DNA from: Streptomyces sp. MMG1121 | GTDB lineage: Bacteria > Actinomycetota > Actinomycetes > Streptomycetales > Streptomycetaceae | Length of the DNA: 44,919 nt | Reading direction: 5' to 3' | Assembly: GCF_001280015.1 (NCBI RefSeq) | Contig: NZ_LGDV01000217.1 | Span: forward strand, 1-44,919 | Made by a program: the position numbers and the translations under genes | The notes under the pieces: generated by a model | Database searches by the model: none | The model's input: only the letters and a program-made list of their open reading frames with translations | Told to the model about the DNA's origin: nothing | Part shown: positions 31,173 through 39,975 of the stretch, one piece after another | Numbering within the stretch: the first letter of the stretch is position 1 | Layout: every line of letters begins with the position of its first letter

Positions 31173-32765
31173 TTACGCCACGGCCGGTTCCCGGCGGGCC
31201 GCGCGCCGCTGGGCCGCCAGCGCCGGGTCGAGCGCGGGTACGGCGGCCAGGAGCTGCTGGGTGTAGGGCTCGCGCGGGCTGTCGTACACCTCGTCGGCGG
31301 GGCCGTACTCGACGACCCGGCCGCGCCGCATGACCGCGACCCGGTCGCTGACCTGCCGTACGACGGCGAGGTCGTGGGCGATGAAGACCAGCGCGAGACC
31401 GAGTTCCCGCTGGAGTTCGCCGAGCAGGTCGACCACCTGGGCCTGCGTGGTGACGTCGAGCGCGGAGACGGGCTCGTCGCAGACGATGACGCGCGGTTCG
31501 GCGGCGAGCGCGCGGGCGATGCCGATGCGCTGGCGCTGGCCACCGCTGAACTCGTGCGGGTAGCGGTCGTAGTGCGCCCTTTCGAGCCCCACGCGCTCCA
31601 GCAGTTCCGCCACGCGCCCCCGGACGCGCTGCTCGTCCCCCTCGCCACGCGCGCGGAGTGGGTCGGCGATGGACTCGCCCACGCTGCGGCGGGGGTTGAG
31701 GGAGGAGACCGGATCCTGGAAGACCATCTGGACCGCCGGATCCACCGCGGTGTGCGGGTGGCCTTCGTAGCGGATCGCGCCGGCGGTCGGCTCCAGCAGG
31801 CCCACCAGCATCCGGCCCAGCGTGGTCTTGCCGCTGCCGCTCTCCCCGACCACGCCGAGGGTCTCGCCGCGGCGGACGGTCAGCGAGACGCCGTCCACGG
31901 CCGCGAACGCCCGCTTGCCGCGCCCGAACTCGCGTCGCAGCCCGGTGGCCTCCAGCACGACCTCCTCGGTGGCCGGGGAGCCGGTGCGGCGCGCGTCCAC
32001 GCGCGGGACGGCGTCGAGGAGTGCGCGGGTGTACGCCTGGTCGGGCGCCGCGAGGACGGTGCCGACGGGGCCGTGCTCGACGGCCCTGCCGTGCCGCATG
32101 ACGAGGATGTCGTCCGCGCTCTCGGCTGCGACGCCCACATCGTGGGTGACGAGCAGCAGGCCCATGCCGGTCTCCTCGCGCAGCGTGTGCAGCAGGTCGA
32201 GGATCTGGGCCTGGACGGTGACGTCGAGGGCGGTGGTCGGCTCGTCGGCGATCAACAGGTCCGGCTCGCAGGCGAGGGCCATGGCGATGAGGGCGCGCTG
32301 GCGCATGCCGCCGCTGAACTCGTGCGGGCGGGACCGGGACCGCCGTACCGCGTCCGGAATTCCAACCCGCTCCAGCACCTCCACGGCACGCGCGCGTGCG
32401 CTGCGACGCGACACGCGCGTGTGCACGCGATGGACCTCGGCGATCTGGTCGCCGATCGCGTAGTACGGGTCGAGCGAGGACAGCGGGTCCTGGAAGACCA
32501 TGGCGGCCTTGGCGCCGCGCAGCCGCCGCAGTTCCTCGTCGGAGGCGTCCTGGACGTCGGTGCCGGCCACCCGGACCGAGCCGGCGACCCGTGCCCCGGT
32601 GCCCCGGTGCAGGCCCAGCAGGGCTCCCGCGACCGTGGACTTGCCGGAGCCGGACTCGCCGACGAGGGCCAGGGCGGCGCCCTTCGCCAGGCTGAAGGAG
32701 AGTCCGTCCACGGCCCGCAGGGAGCCGAACTCGACGGTCAGGTCCGTGACGTCCACCAGACTCAT
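31173..32765 (-). CDS. Fused dipeptide/oligopeptide ABC transporter ATPase (DppD-DppF type)
   Basis: 530 residues with two complete ATPase domains in one chain. Domain 1: Walker [17 protein letters not shown] loop [12 protein letters not shown], signature [12 protein letters not shown], Walker [14 protein letters not shown]. Domain 2 (from about residue 268): [51 protein letters not shown]. The conserved C-terminal motifs of peptide importers ([10 protein letters not shown] and [10 protein letters not shown]) follow each. It powers uptake through the two adjacent permeases. ATG 32765 overlaps the permease stop (ATGA). It is the last gene of a five-element unit: leader peptide, binding protein, two permeases, ATPase. 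Confidence 0.95.
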   Translation of the reverse strand: MSLVDVTDLTVEFGSLRAVDGLSFSLAKGAALALVGESGSGKSTVAGALLGLHRGTGARVAGSVRVAGTDVQDASDEELRRLRGAKAAMVFQDPLSSLDPYYAIGDQIAEVHRVHTRVSRRSARARAVEVLERVGIPDAVRRSRSRPHEFSGGMRQRALIAMALACEPDLLIADEPTTALDVTVQAQILDLLHTLREETGMGLLLVTHDVGVAAESADDILVMRHGRAVEHGPVGTVLAAPDQAYTRALLDAVPRVDARRTGSPATEEVVLEATGLRREFGRGKRAFAAVDGVSLTVRRGETLGVVGESGSGKTTLGRMLVGLLEPTAGAIRYEGHPHTAVDPAVQMVFQDPVSSLNPRRSVGESIADPLRARGEGDEQRVRGRVAELLERVGLERAHYDRYPHEFSGGQRQRIGIARALAAEPRVIVCDEPVSALDVTTQAQVVDLLGELQRELGLALVFIAHDLAVVRQVSDRVAVMRRGRVVEYGPADEVYDSPREPYTQQLLAAVPALDPALAAQRRAARREPAVA

Positions 32766-33760
32766 GCGAGCACCACCCGTCGGTCGGCCACCGCGTACAG
32801 CACGTCCGCGACAGCGTTGGCGAGGACCACGAAGAAGCCGATGACCAGGACCATGCCGACGACCACCGGCAGGTCCACGACCTGCACCGCGTGCACCAGC
32901 TCCTGGCCGATGCCGGGCAGCCCGAACAGGGTCTCGGTGAGGACGGCGCCGCCGACGGCCGAGCCGAAGGTGACCGCGTTGAGCGCGATGACGGACGCGG
33001 TCGCGCCGCGCAGCGCGTGCCGGGCGATGATCGCGCGCTCGCCGACGCCGTACGCGCGGAACGTGCGGATGTGGTCCTCGGCGAGCGTCTCCAGCATCGA
33101 CGCGCGCGTGAGGCGGGCGAAGCCGGCCGCCTCGATGAGGGCGAGCGAGAGCCAGGGCAGCAGCAGGTTCCACGCCCACTGCTCGGGGTCGTCGGTGAAG
33201 TTCACGTACTCCGGGAAGGGCAGCAGCTGGAGTTCGCCGCAGACCACGATCATCAGGATCAGGCCGATCACGAAGACGGGCGTGGCCGTGCCCGCCAGGG
33301 TGATCGCGGTCAGCACGCGCTCGCTGAACCGGCCGCGCCGCCAGGCGGAGAGCACACCGGTGCCGACGCCCAGCACCAGCCAGATCACCATTCCGCCGAG
33401 CACCAGCGAGAAGCTGACCGGCAGCTTGGTCAGGATGATGTCGGTGACCTGCTGGTCGGTCTGGTACGACTGGCCCAGGCAGGGCGCCGAGCAGTGCTCG
33501 ACGGACGTACCGGTCGAGAAGTCCTGCCCCACGAACAGGCCCTGGAGGAAGTGCCAGTAGCGCACGTACAGCGGGTCGTCCAGGTGCAGTTGCTGGGCCA
33601 CCTGGTGGACCTGTGCCGGGGAGCAGCGCGGTCCGCAGGTGATCTGGGCGACGTTGCCGGGGGTGACGTAGAAGACGACGTAGATGATCACCGAGAGCGC
33701 GAACAGGGTGACCACGGCGCCGATGACGCGGCGCAGGACGAAGCCGGTGAGGCCGCTCAT
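32762..33760 (-). CDS. Peptide ABC transporter permease, DppB type
   Basis: 332 residues, six predicted TM helices. It starts with the family's FVLRRVIGAVVTLFALSVII helix and has a long periplasmic-side loop with cysteines (TCGPRCS and EHCSAPC) likely to form disulfides. The coupling loop is ASMLETLAEDHIRTFRAYG followed by VGERAIIARHALRGA, and the end is ETLFGLPGIGQELVHAV, all typical of DppB/OppB. ATG 33760 follows GAAGGAGG and overlaps the upstream permease stop by ATGA. The ORF continues upstream only in the repeat tail of the neighbouring gene, which is a shadow. Confidence 0.93.
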   Translation of the reverse strand: MSGLTGFVLRRVIGAVVTLFALSVIIYVVFYVTPGNVAQITCGPRCSPAQVHQVAQQLHLDDPLYVRYWHFLQGLFVGQDFSTGTSVEHCSAPCLGQSYQTDQQVTDIILTKLPVSFSLVLGGMVIWLVLGVGTGVLSAWRRGRFSERVLTAITLAGTATPVFVIGLILMIVVCGELQLLPFPEYVNFTDDPEQWAWNLLLPWLSLALIEAAGFARLTRASMLETLAEDHIRTFRAYGVGERAIIARHALRGATASVIALNAVTFGSAVGGAVLTETLFGLPGIGQELVHAVQVVDLPVVVGMVLVIGFFVVLANAVADVLYAVADRRVVLA

Positions 33761-34851
33761 GCCCGGTCCTCCTTCTTCGGTGCGACCGTCTCCGCGCGGG
33801 TCTCCCGCTTCGGTACGGCGGTCTCGGCGCGGGACTCCCGCTTCGGTACGGCGGTCCTGGCGCGGGACTCCCGCTTGCGGCCGGTGCCGATGCGCAGGCG
33901 CGAGGCCGCGCGCGGGTCGAGGGCGACGCGCACGCCGTCGCCGAGGACGGTCAGCGCGAGCACGGTCACGAACAGCGCGGCGGCGGGCAGCAGCAGATAC
34001 TGCGGCGCGGCCTGGTACCAGACGTCGGCGGAGGTGAGCATCTGTCCCCACGAGGCCGTCGGCGGCTTCACCCCGACACCGAGGAAGGACAGGGCCGCCT
34101 CGGCGCTGATGTTCGACGGGATCAGCAGCGCGGAGTACGTGATGACCGGGGCGGCGAGGCCCGGGAGCAGTTCGCGTACGGCGGTGCGCCAGGTGCTCCA
34201 GCCGCTGAGCCGGGACGCGGCGACGTAGTCGAGGTTCTTCAGGGTGAGGGTCTGGGCGCGCACCATCTTCGCCGTGGTGCTCCAGCCGGAGACCAGGGCG
34301 ATGACGAGGGCGACGAGCACGGGCCGCGGGAAGCTGTTCGGGACGACCGCCAACAGCGCCAGCGCCATGATCATCAGCGGCATCGAGACGAAGATGTCGG
34401 TGATCCGGCTCAGCACCAGGTCGACCCAGCGGTTGCCCAGACCGGAGGCCACGCCCACGGCGACGCCGAGGGCCACCTGCACCACCGTGGCCGCGAGTGC
34501 GACACCCAGTGACACGCGAGCCCCGTAGACGAGCCGGGCGAACATGTCGCGGCCGGTCTGCGGTTCGACGCCCAGCCAGTGGTCGGCGCCGATGCCGCCG
34601 AAGGAGCCGATGGGCACGCCCCCGCGCGCGGAGTCGATCAGGGACGGGTGGTACGTGGTGGGGTCCTGGCCCTCCAGGGCGGTGAGCAGCGGCGCGGCGA
34701 GCGCGATCAGGACGAGCAGCGCGACGACGGCCGCGGCGACCAGGGCGGCGCGCTGTGTGCGCAGCCGCCGCCAGAACTGACGTGCCCCCGAGGCCGCCGG
34801 GACGGACGGATCCGTCCCGGCGGTCTCGACGGCGACAAGTGCCTCGCTCAC
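33757..34851 (-). CDS. Peptide ABC transporter permease, DppC type, with repetitive basic tail
   Basis: 364 residues. The N-terminal helix LVAAAVVALLVLIALAAPLL, the loop HWLGVEPQTGRDMFARLVYG, ARVSLGVALAATVVQVALG and the coupling motif RAQTLTLKNLDYVAASRLSG are DppC/OppC features, as is ISAEAALSFLGVGVKPP. The last 45 residues are a positively charged tail built of 11-residue repeats (PKRESRAETAV). This is encoded by three 33-bp direct repeats plus a partial copy and is absent from typical DppC. It starts 4 nt after the binding-protein stop and overlaps the DppB-type gene. Confidence 0.93.
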   Translation of the reverse strand: MSEALVAVETAGTDPSVPAASGARQFWRRLRTQRAALVAAAVVALLVLIALAAPLLTALEGQDPTTYHPSLIDSARGGVPIGSFGGIGADHWLGVEPQTGRDMFARLVYGARVSLGVALAATVVQVALGVAVGVASGLGNRWVDLVLSRITDIFVSMPLMIMALALLAVVPNSFPRPVLVALVIALVSGWSTTAKMVRAQTLTLKNLDYVAASRLSGWSTWRTAVRELLPGLAAPVITYSALLIPSNISAEAALSFLGVGVKPPTASWGQMLTSADVWYQAAPQYLLLPAAALFVTVLALTVLGDGVRVALDPRAASRLRIGTGRKRESRARTAVPKRESRAETAVPKRETRAETVAPKKEDRA

Positions 34852-34855
34852 GGCG

Positions 34856-36574
34856 CTACTTCACCGCGACCTGGGAGATGTCGAGGACGCCGGTCCAGTC
34901 GCTGATGACGATGTTCTTGACGTCAGAGCCGTACAGGCGCTTGTAGACCGGGTGGAACAGCGGCACGACGAGGGCCTGCTCGCCGATCTTCTTGTCCAGT
35001 GCGCCCCATCGCTGGGCGGCGGCGTCGAGGTCGGTCAACTTGTTGATCGCATCAATCTCGTCATTGACCGACTTGTCATTGAGCAGGCCCGTGTTGAAGT
35101 TCGCGCCGTCCTTGACGATCTGCCGGCCGTCGAAGATCGGGGCGAGGAAGGGGCCGCCGGAGGGCCAGTCGGCACCCCAGTGGGCCAGGAAGAAGCCGGG
35201 CTCGGTCTTCACGGTGTGGATCGTGTCCCGGTAGTCGTTGTCCTCCAGGCCCTGCAGCTTGACCGTGATGCCGGCCTTCTTGAGCGCGTCCTGGACGGCG
35301 GTCGCGATCTCCGGGCTGGTCTCGAAGTCCTTGGCGTTGGAGTGGGTCAGCGTGACGGTGAGCCCGTTCTTGTAACCGGCCTGCGCGAGCAGCTCCTTGG
35401 CCTTGGCCGCGTTGCCGGACGCGCCCGCCGGGAACGGGTCGTACGGCGTGTAGCCGAAGGACTTCTGGTTGGGCAGGAAGGTGGTCGCGGACTCGGCGAG
35501 CGCGCTGCCGCCGGCCGCGTTGACCACCGAGGACCGGTCGACCGCGTACGCGATCGCCTGCCGCACCTTGGGGTTGTCGAACGGCTTCACGGTCGGGTTG
35601 AACGCGATGTAGTTCGTGTAGCCGAAGTGGCCGGTGCCCACACGCGCGGCGAGGCCCTTGTCGCCGCTGACCTTGGCGAGTTCGGCCGGGCCGAGGTTGG
35701 TGTCCGTGGTGACCGCGGCCGCGTCCGCACCCTGGGACGCGGACAGCCGCTGGTTGATCACCGAGGAGTCGAGGCCGGAGCGGACGTCGATGGTGTCCGG
35801 GTACGCCTTGCGCTCGTCGTCGGTGGCCGCGGACCAGTACGTGTTGCGCTCGAGGAGCACGTGCTCGCCGTCGTTCTCGTTCTTGACGACCTTGTACGGG
35901 CCGGACGAGATCGGGTGCTCCTCGTACTTGGTGCCGTCGTCCTTGCTCTGGGGCACCGGCGTGAACTGCGTCTGCGTGGCGAGGAACGGGAACTCGCCCT
36001 CGGGCTTGTCCAGGTGGAAGACGATAGTCCGGGCGTCGGGCGTCTCGATCGACGAGAGCCCCTTCTTGTCCTTGTAGGGGCCCTGGTAGTCGGCCGCGCC
36101 GGCCAGCCAGTCCCGCAGATAGGGGGCACCGCCGGACAGCTCGGGGGCGAAGGAGCGCTCGATGCCGTACTTGATGTCGGCCGAGGTGATCGGCGTGCCG
36201 TCCTCGTACTTGAGGCCCTTCTTCAGGGTGTACGTCCACACGGTCGCGTCCTTGTTGGGGCGCCCGGTGTCGGTGGCGAGGTCGGGGACGACCTTGGAGC
36301 CGGCCGCGCCGTTCTCGCGGTTGCGGGTGGTGAGGGTGCGGAAGACGAGCGAGGGGACGTTTCCGCCGCCGGACGTATAGAGGCGGGCGGGGTCGAAGTC
36401 GGTCTGGGGCTGGGAGTTCAGCACCGTCAGGGTGCCGCCCTTGTGGGGCGTGGAGTCGCCACCGGAGCCCTTGGCATCGCTGTCCTTCGGGCCGCAGGCG
36501 GCGGCGCCCGCTGCCACGACCAGGCTGACGGATGCCGCTGCCACGCGGCGCGCTATGACGGACGGTTGACGCAT
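34856..36574 (-). CDS. Family 5 extracellular solute-binding lipoprotein
   Basis: 572 residues. The N-terminus MRQPSVIARRVAAASVSLVV ends in a lipobox-like AGAAAC, so the protein is a lipoprotein; the Arg pair may indicate Tat export, common in Streptomyces. Mature features of SBP family 5 (DppA/OppA): GGTLTVLNSQPQTDFDPARL, WTYTLKKGLKYEDGTPITSA, DIKYGIERSF, SGPYKVV, NPKVRQAIAYAVDR and the late ALVVPLFHPVYKRLYG. It captures oligopeptides or similar ligands for the permeases encoded just downstream. The long leader before it holds a Cys-containing leader peptide and an attenuator, so sulfur-related cargo such as Cys-containing peptides or glutathione is a reasonable guess. Confidence 0.93.
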   Translation of the reverse strand: MRQPSVIARRVAAASVSLVVAAGAAACGPKDSDAKGSGGDSTPHKGGTLTVLNSQPQTDFDPARLYTSGGGNVPSLVFRTLTTRNRENGAAGSKVVPDLATDTGRPNKDATVWTYTLKKGLKYEDGTPITSADIKYGIERSFAPELSGGAPYLRDWLAGAADYQGPYKDKKGLSSIETPDARTIVFHLDKPEGEFPFLATQTQFTPVPQSKDDGTKYEEHPISSGPYKVVKNENDGEHVLLERNTYWSAATDDERKAYPDTIDVRSGLDSSVINQRLSASQGADAAAVTTDTNLGPAELAKVSGDKGLAARVGTGHFGYTNYIAFNPTVKPFDNPKVRQAIAYAVDRSSVVNAAGGSALAESATTFLPNQKSFGYTPYDPFPAGASGNAAKAKELLAQAGYKNGLTVTLTHSNAKDFETSPEIATAVQDALKKAGITVKLQGLEDNDYRDTIHTVKTEPGFFLAHWGADWPSGGPFLAPIFDGRQIVKDGANFNTGLLNDKSVNDEIDAINKLTDLDAAAQRWGALDKKIGEQALVVPLFHPVYKRLYGSDVKNIVISDWTGVLDISQVAVK

Positions 36575-36679
36575 CGGAATGACGACCTCTCGGGGACTGA
36601 TCGAGGTTTTCTCGAAGAGTGAGACATGTGGACGAGGAGTGAGACGACTGCGAGCAGACGTCGGCCCCGGCGCCGGGTC

Positions 36680-36706
36680 GTCGAAAAGCCCGTGACAGGG
36701 TCACGG
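36680..36706 (-). terminator. Attenuator terminator in the transporter leader
   Basis: On the minus strand CCGTGAC-CCT-GTCACGG (36706-36690) is followed directly by GCTTTTC. This intrinsic terminator lies 48 nt after the leader-peptide stop and 116 nt before the binding-protein start. Confidence 0.75.
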
Positions 36707-36754
36707 ACGGAGAGGAAAAGGAAGAGTCGCGACGCGAACGCCAGGGAGGCGGCG

Positions 36755-36850
36755 TCAGCGACAGTGGATGTCGGCCACGCAGAGCGCGGTCACGCCGATG
36801 AGCGCCAGCTCGATGGCGGCGCTCCTACGGACGGCATGACTAGACCACAT
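36755..36850 (-). CDS. 31-residue Cys-containing leader peptide (attenuation)
   Basis: ATG 36850 to TGA 36757-36755. The peptide begins MWSSHAVRRSAAIELALIG and ends ALCVADIHCR. Short peptides ending in this kind of Cys-x(n)-HCR/LCR motif recur upstream of sulfur and transport genes in actinomycetes; I recall them as putative leader peptides. The start codon lies 7 nt after a -10 hexamer, so the mRNA is probably leaderless and translation begins at its first base. Two Cys codons near the end would stall ribosomes when charged tRNA-Cys is short. It precedes an intrinsic terminator and the peptide-transporter operon. Confidence 0.8.
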   Translation of the reverse strand: MWSSHAVRRSAAIELALIGVTALCVADIHCR

Positions 36851-36857
36851 GCGCAGA

Positions 36858-36897
36858 AATATGAACGAACTTGCGGCTCATGTCAATGTGACATGAG
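36858..36897 (-). promoter_or_regulatory. Promoter and palindromic operator of the peptide-transporter operon
   Basis: Minus-strand TTGACA (36886-36881), a 17-bp spacer and CATATT (36863-36858) form a near-consensus principal-sigma promoter. A perfect palindrome with 9-bp arms CTCATGTCA/TGACATGAG and a 3-bp centre (36877-36897) covers the -35. A dimeric repressor would be expected to bind there. Confidence 0.8.
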
Positions 36898-36906
36898 CGG
36901 CTCCTG

Positions 36907-38508
36907 TCAACTCCCGGGATAAGGCCAGGGATTGGGCAGACAGTGGATTCCGTCATGGTCGAGGAACTTGGTCTGCTGCTGCATGACAGGGGCGAGTTCG
37001 CCGCTCTTCTGACAGGTCACGTGGCCGTAGCCGAGCCGGTGCCCGACCTCATGATTGATCAACATTTGCCGGTACGGGTGGATTTTGTCCCCATATGTCA
37101 CGCTGCCCTGTGCCCACCTGTATGCATTGATCATCACTCGTTCGGTGGAAGCGGAGTCGCAGGAGACGTTGTCCTCCGTGGTGTCCAGCCCGGACTTGGC
37201 GCACCATGCGGCGGTCGTGCCGGGGCTGGCCAGCGTGATCACGAAGTCGGGCTTGCCGGAGGAGATCCGCTCGAAGGTACGGGCCCCGCCGTGGGCCCAA
37301 CTGCGCTTGTCGTTCAGGGTCTTCTGCACGGCCTCGGCGAACAGCGCGCCGTCCAGCCCCAGCCCCTGCTCGATGTCCACGCGGTAGGTGTACTTGCGCC
37401 CGCCGCCGGGCGCCTTGTCGAAACCGGGCACGGCGTCGAACCTCCCCGAAGCCTTCAGCTTGGCGCTGAGCGGGTACGTCCGGTCCATCGCCTGCTCGTA
37501 CGTCAGCGTCGCCGCGCTCGCCGAGGGGGAGGGCGTCGACTCTCCCGGGGCCCGCGCGTCACCGGCCTGGTCGGTGGCGGACCGCGACCGCGTGGCGCCG
37601 CCGTCCCGGCTGCCGGTCACCTGACCTGCGACGATCACGGCGAGCACGGTGGTGACGGCGGCCGCGGCGACACCGGTGAAGGCCCGCCCCTTGCCGCCGG
37701 AGCGCTGCGCGGGCAGGGCGACGGGGGGTGGTACATCGCCGCCGTCCCCCTCGTTCGCCTCGCCCGGAGCCTTGGGAGCGTCCGGAGCGTCCGGAGCGTC
37801 CGCCGGCATCTCGTCGATACGGCGTGGCCCGCGCGCGCGGGCCGCGAAGACGTCGACGTCCTCAAGGTCCGCACCGCTGCCACGCGCATCGCCGAAGGCG
37901 TCGAGGTAGTCCTGCCGGGGCCCGCCCCCCGGCCCCGCCTGCCGCTGCCGCGGAAGCACGACACCGGGTCCCTCGGCGGCCCGGGCCCGGTCGGCGAACT
38001 CCCCCCAGCCACCGCCACGTTCCCGCTGCTCGGGATGGCCGCCCCGCACGGGACCGCCCTCACGGAGACGGGGCACACCGTGGGCGGGGGTGCCATCGGG
38101 GAACCGGGGCACACCGTGAGCCGGGGTGCCGTCAGGAAATCGGGGCATGCCATGGGCGGGCGTGCCGTCGGGCAGCCGGGGCACCCCCTGAGCGGGCGTC
38201 CCGTCGGGAAAACGAGTCACATCGCGCGCGCGAGGGCCACCGGCGAAACCCGGCACACCATGCGCAGACGTGCCGTCAGGAAGACGCGGCACCCCATGGG
38301 CGGGCGTGCCGTCGGGCAGCCGGGGCACCCCGCGCACAGGCGGCGGCACCCTCCGTTCCGCCCGAACCGCCCTGTCCGGGTTCGCGGCGCTCTCGGCGTT
38401 CTCGGCGTTCTCGGCACTCGCAGCACTCTCAGCGTTCTGAGCGCGCCTCGCGGCTATGTCCGCGGCGTTGCCCTTGGGGGCCGGTCCGCGGCGGCTGTGG
38501 CGTCCCAC
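36907..38508 (-). CDS. DUF3152 zinc-protease-like membrane-anchored protein with 12-residue tandem repeats
   Basis: 533 residues. After a basic N-terminus (MGRHSRRGPAPKG), residues 57-147 are eight repeats of about GVPRLPDGTPAH. Following an acidic/Ala-Pro region, one TM helix (FTGVAAAAVTTVLAVIVAGQ, near 285) puts the C-terminus outside. That extracellular half is DUF3152: KYTYRVDIEQGLGLD, FVITLASPGTTAAWCAKSGL, VMINAYRWAQG, then INHEVGHRLGYGHVTCQ, an HExxHxxxxxH metallopeptidase-type zinc site, and CLPNPWPYPG. Function is unknown; protease activity is inferred from the motif. GTG 38508 has GAGG 7 nt upstream and lies 7 bp after the hydrolase stop, so the two are co-transcribed. Confidence 0.88.
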   Translation of the reverse strand: MGRHSRRGPAPKGNAADIAARRAQNAESAASAENAENAESAANPDRAVRAERRVPPPVRGVPRLPDGTPAHGVPRLPDGTSAHGVPGFAGGPRARDVTRFPDGTPAQGVPRLPDGTPAHGMPRFPDGTPAHGVPRFPDGTPAHGVPRLREGGPVRGGHPEQRERGGGWGEFADRARAAEGPGVVLPRQRQAGPGGGPRQDYLDAFGDARGSGADLEDVDVFAARARGPRRIDEMPADAPDAPDAPKAPGEANEGDGGDVPPPVALPAQRSGGKGRAFTGVAAAAVTTVLAVIVAGQVTGSRDGGATRSRSATDQAGDARAPGESTPSPSASAATLTYEQAMDRTYPLSAKLKASGRFDAVPGFDKAPGGGRKYTYRVDIEQGLGLDGALFAEAVQKTLNDKRSWAHGGARTFERISSGKPDFVITLASPGTTAAWCAKSGLDTTEDNVSCDSASTERVMINAYRWAQGSVTYGDKIHPYRQMLINHEVGHRLGYGHVTCQKSGELAPVMQQQTKFLDHDGIHCLPNPWPYPGS

Positions 38509-38515
38509 GCCGGCC

Positions 38516-39535
38516 TCAGCTCCCCGCGCCCGGGGCAGTGACGTCGCCGGCCGCGGACACGCGCGTGGCGCCCGTTCCGGACTCCCCGGTACCGGCCAGG
38601 AAGTCCCGGAACGCCCCGGCCACCACCTCCGGGTACTCCATCATCGCCACGTGCCCGGCGTCCGGCATGGACAGCAGGCGGGAGTCGCGGAAGGAACGGG
38701 CGGCCTTGGCGGCCATGCGGAAGCCGACCAGCTGGTCACGGCCGCCGTAGATCAGCAGGGTCGGCGCGAGCACGCGCTCGGCCTGGCGCCACAGCCCGTG
38801 CTGTCCGCCGAGCGTGTAGGCGTTGACGATCCCGCGCGCGGAGCGAGCCATCGCGTCCCAGAAGTACGGCAGCCCCAGCCGCCGCTCCAGCTCCTCGACG
38901 GCGTACCGGAACGCCTCCGGTGACACTCGCCCGGGGTCGCCGTAACAGAGGGCCATGACCCCGCGCACCCGCTGCTCGGCCGTCCACTCGCGGGTGAGCC
39001 GGGTGAAGAGGGCGGCGATGCCGGGCACCCCGAGCAGGGCGGTCGGTGCCGCGGTGCGCTGGATGCGCAGCTCGGGCAGGGCGGGCGAGACGAGTGTGAG
39101 CGTACGGACGAGGTCGGGGCGTACGGCGGCCACGCGCGTGGTGACGGCGCCGCCCAGCGAGTTGCCGATGAGGTGGACCGGGCCACGGCCGCAGGCGTCG
39201 AGATAGCGGATGACCGCGCGCGCGTGCCCGGTGACGGAGTAGTCGCCGTCGTCCGGGGGCGGGGAGTCGCCGAAGCCCGGCAGGTCGAGCGCCTCGCTGT
39301 CGACGACGCCGTCCAGCTCGGCCATCAGTGCCGACCAGTTCTGCGAGGAACCGCCGAGCCCATGGACGTAGAGCGCGGGCGGCAGGCCCTCGCGCGCGGG
39401 ACGGCGGGAACGGATCGACAGGGTGACACCGGGCAGCCCCACGGGCCGCAGCCGCTCGCCCTCACCGACCCGTACGGGCGACGCCGGGTGAAGCACACTG
39501 GCGGCCGGCACGGACGGCGACTCGGTCGAAGACAT
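38516..39535 (-). CDS. Alpha/beta hydrolase
   Basis: 339 residues. LYVHGLGGSSQNWSALM is the oxyanion loop, LDLPGFGDSPPPDDGDYS follows strand 4, HLIGNSLGGAVTTRVA contains the nucleophile Ser, LLIYGGRDQLVGF the acid and MPDAGHVAMMEYPE the catalytic His. The triad is complete, so it is an active serine hydrolase, probably an esterase or lipase of unknown substrate. No signal peptide is visible. ATG 39535 has no SD; TAACAT ends 6 nt before it, so the transcript may be leaderless. It is co-transcribed with the DUF3152 gene. Confidence 0.9.
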   Translation of the reverse strand: MSSTESPSVPAASVLHPASPVRVGEGERLRPVGLPGVTLSIRSRRPAREGLPPALYVHGLGGSSQNWSALMAELDGVVDSEALDLPGFGDSPPPDDGDYSVTGHARAVIRYLDACGRGPVHLIGNSLGGAVTTRVAAVRPDLVRTLTLVSPALPELRIQRTAAPTALLGVPGIAALFTRLTREWTAEQRVRGVMALCYGDPGRVSPEAFRYAVEELERRLGLPYFWDAMARSARGIVNAYTLGGQHGLWRQAERVLAPTLLIYGGRDQLVGFRMAAKAARSFRDSRLLSMPDAGHVAMMEYPEVVAGAFRDFLAGTGESGTGATRVSAAGDVTAPGAGS

Positions 39536-39732
39536 GCGGCAATGTTACGAGGTGATCACGCCGGGGCTCGTGTGTTCGCCGTCACAGCGTGAGTCGCACG
39601 AGTCCGGTGAACCGGGCGGCGAAGGGGTGCGATGCATGGCGTCCGGATCTGCTCTCTCCTAGGCTCGTACCCAGGGCACCCGCATTGTGGCCCCTGCTGC
39701 TTCCAGGGACGTTCGTAGGAAGGGAGCCCACC

Positions 39733-39957
39733 ATGGCCTATGACCCCACAGAGCCCGATGTGACCGACGACCTGGAGGCCGAGACGGCCGCGGAGGTCGA
39801 CGTCGAGGCCCCCGAAGTGGACGCCGCGGAACAGCACGCCGACATCGCGCCGCTCCGCGACGACCCGCTGACGGGAGTGAACCAGGACCGCGCGAACGTG
39901 GCCGATCTGGTCGAACAGTCACGGGTGGTCGCGCTCGACGAGGACGACTACCGCTGA
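39733..39957 (+). CDS. Small strongly acidic protein
   Basis: 74 residues with Asp/Glu throughout: MAYDPTEPDVTDDLEAETAA, then VDVEAPEVDAAEQ, and a more ordered end DPLTGVNQDRANVADLVEQ ... ALDEDDYR. I do not recognise a family. ATG 39733 follows AGGAAGGGAG, a strong SD, and codon use is normal for the window, so it is a real gene. It is divergent from the hydrolase. No Cys, TM or signal peptide. Its compact acidic composition could suit an RNA-polymerase- or DNA-mimic-type partner, but nothing in the sequence shows that. Confidence 0.75.
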   Translation: MAYDPTEPDVTDDLEAETAAEVDVEAPEVDAAEQHADIAPLRDDPLTGVNQDRANVADLVEQSRVVALDEDDYR

Positions 39958-39959
39958 CC

Positions 39960-39975
39960 CCGCGGGCTCCCGCGG
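39960..39975 (+). terminator. Hairpin after the small acidic gene
   Basis: CCGCGGG and CCCGCGG with a 2-nt loop form a 7-bp stem 3 nt after the stop. The loop is tight and no U tract follows. Confidence 0.4.
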
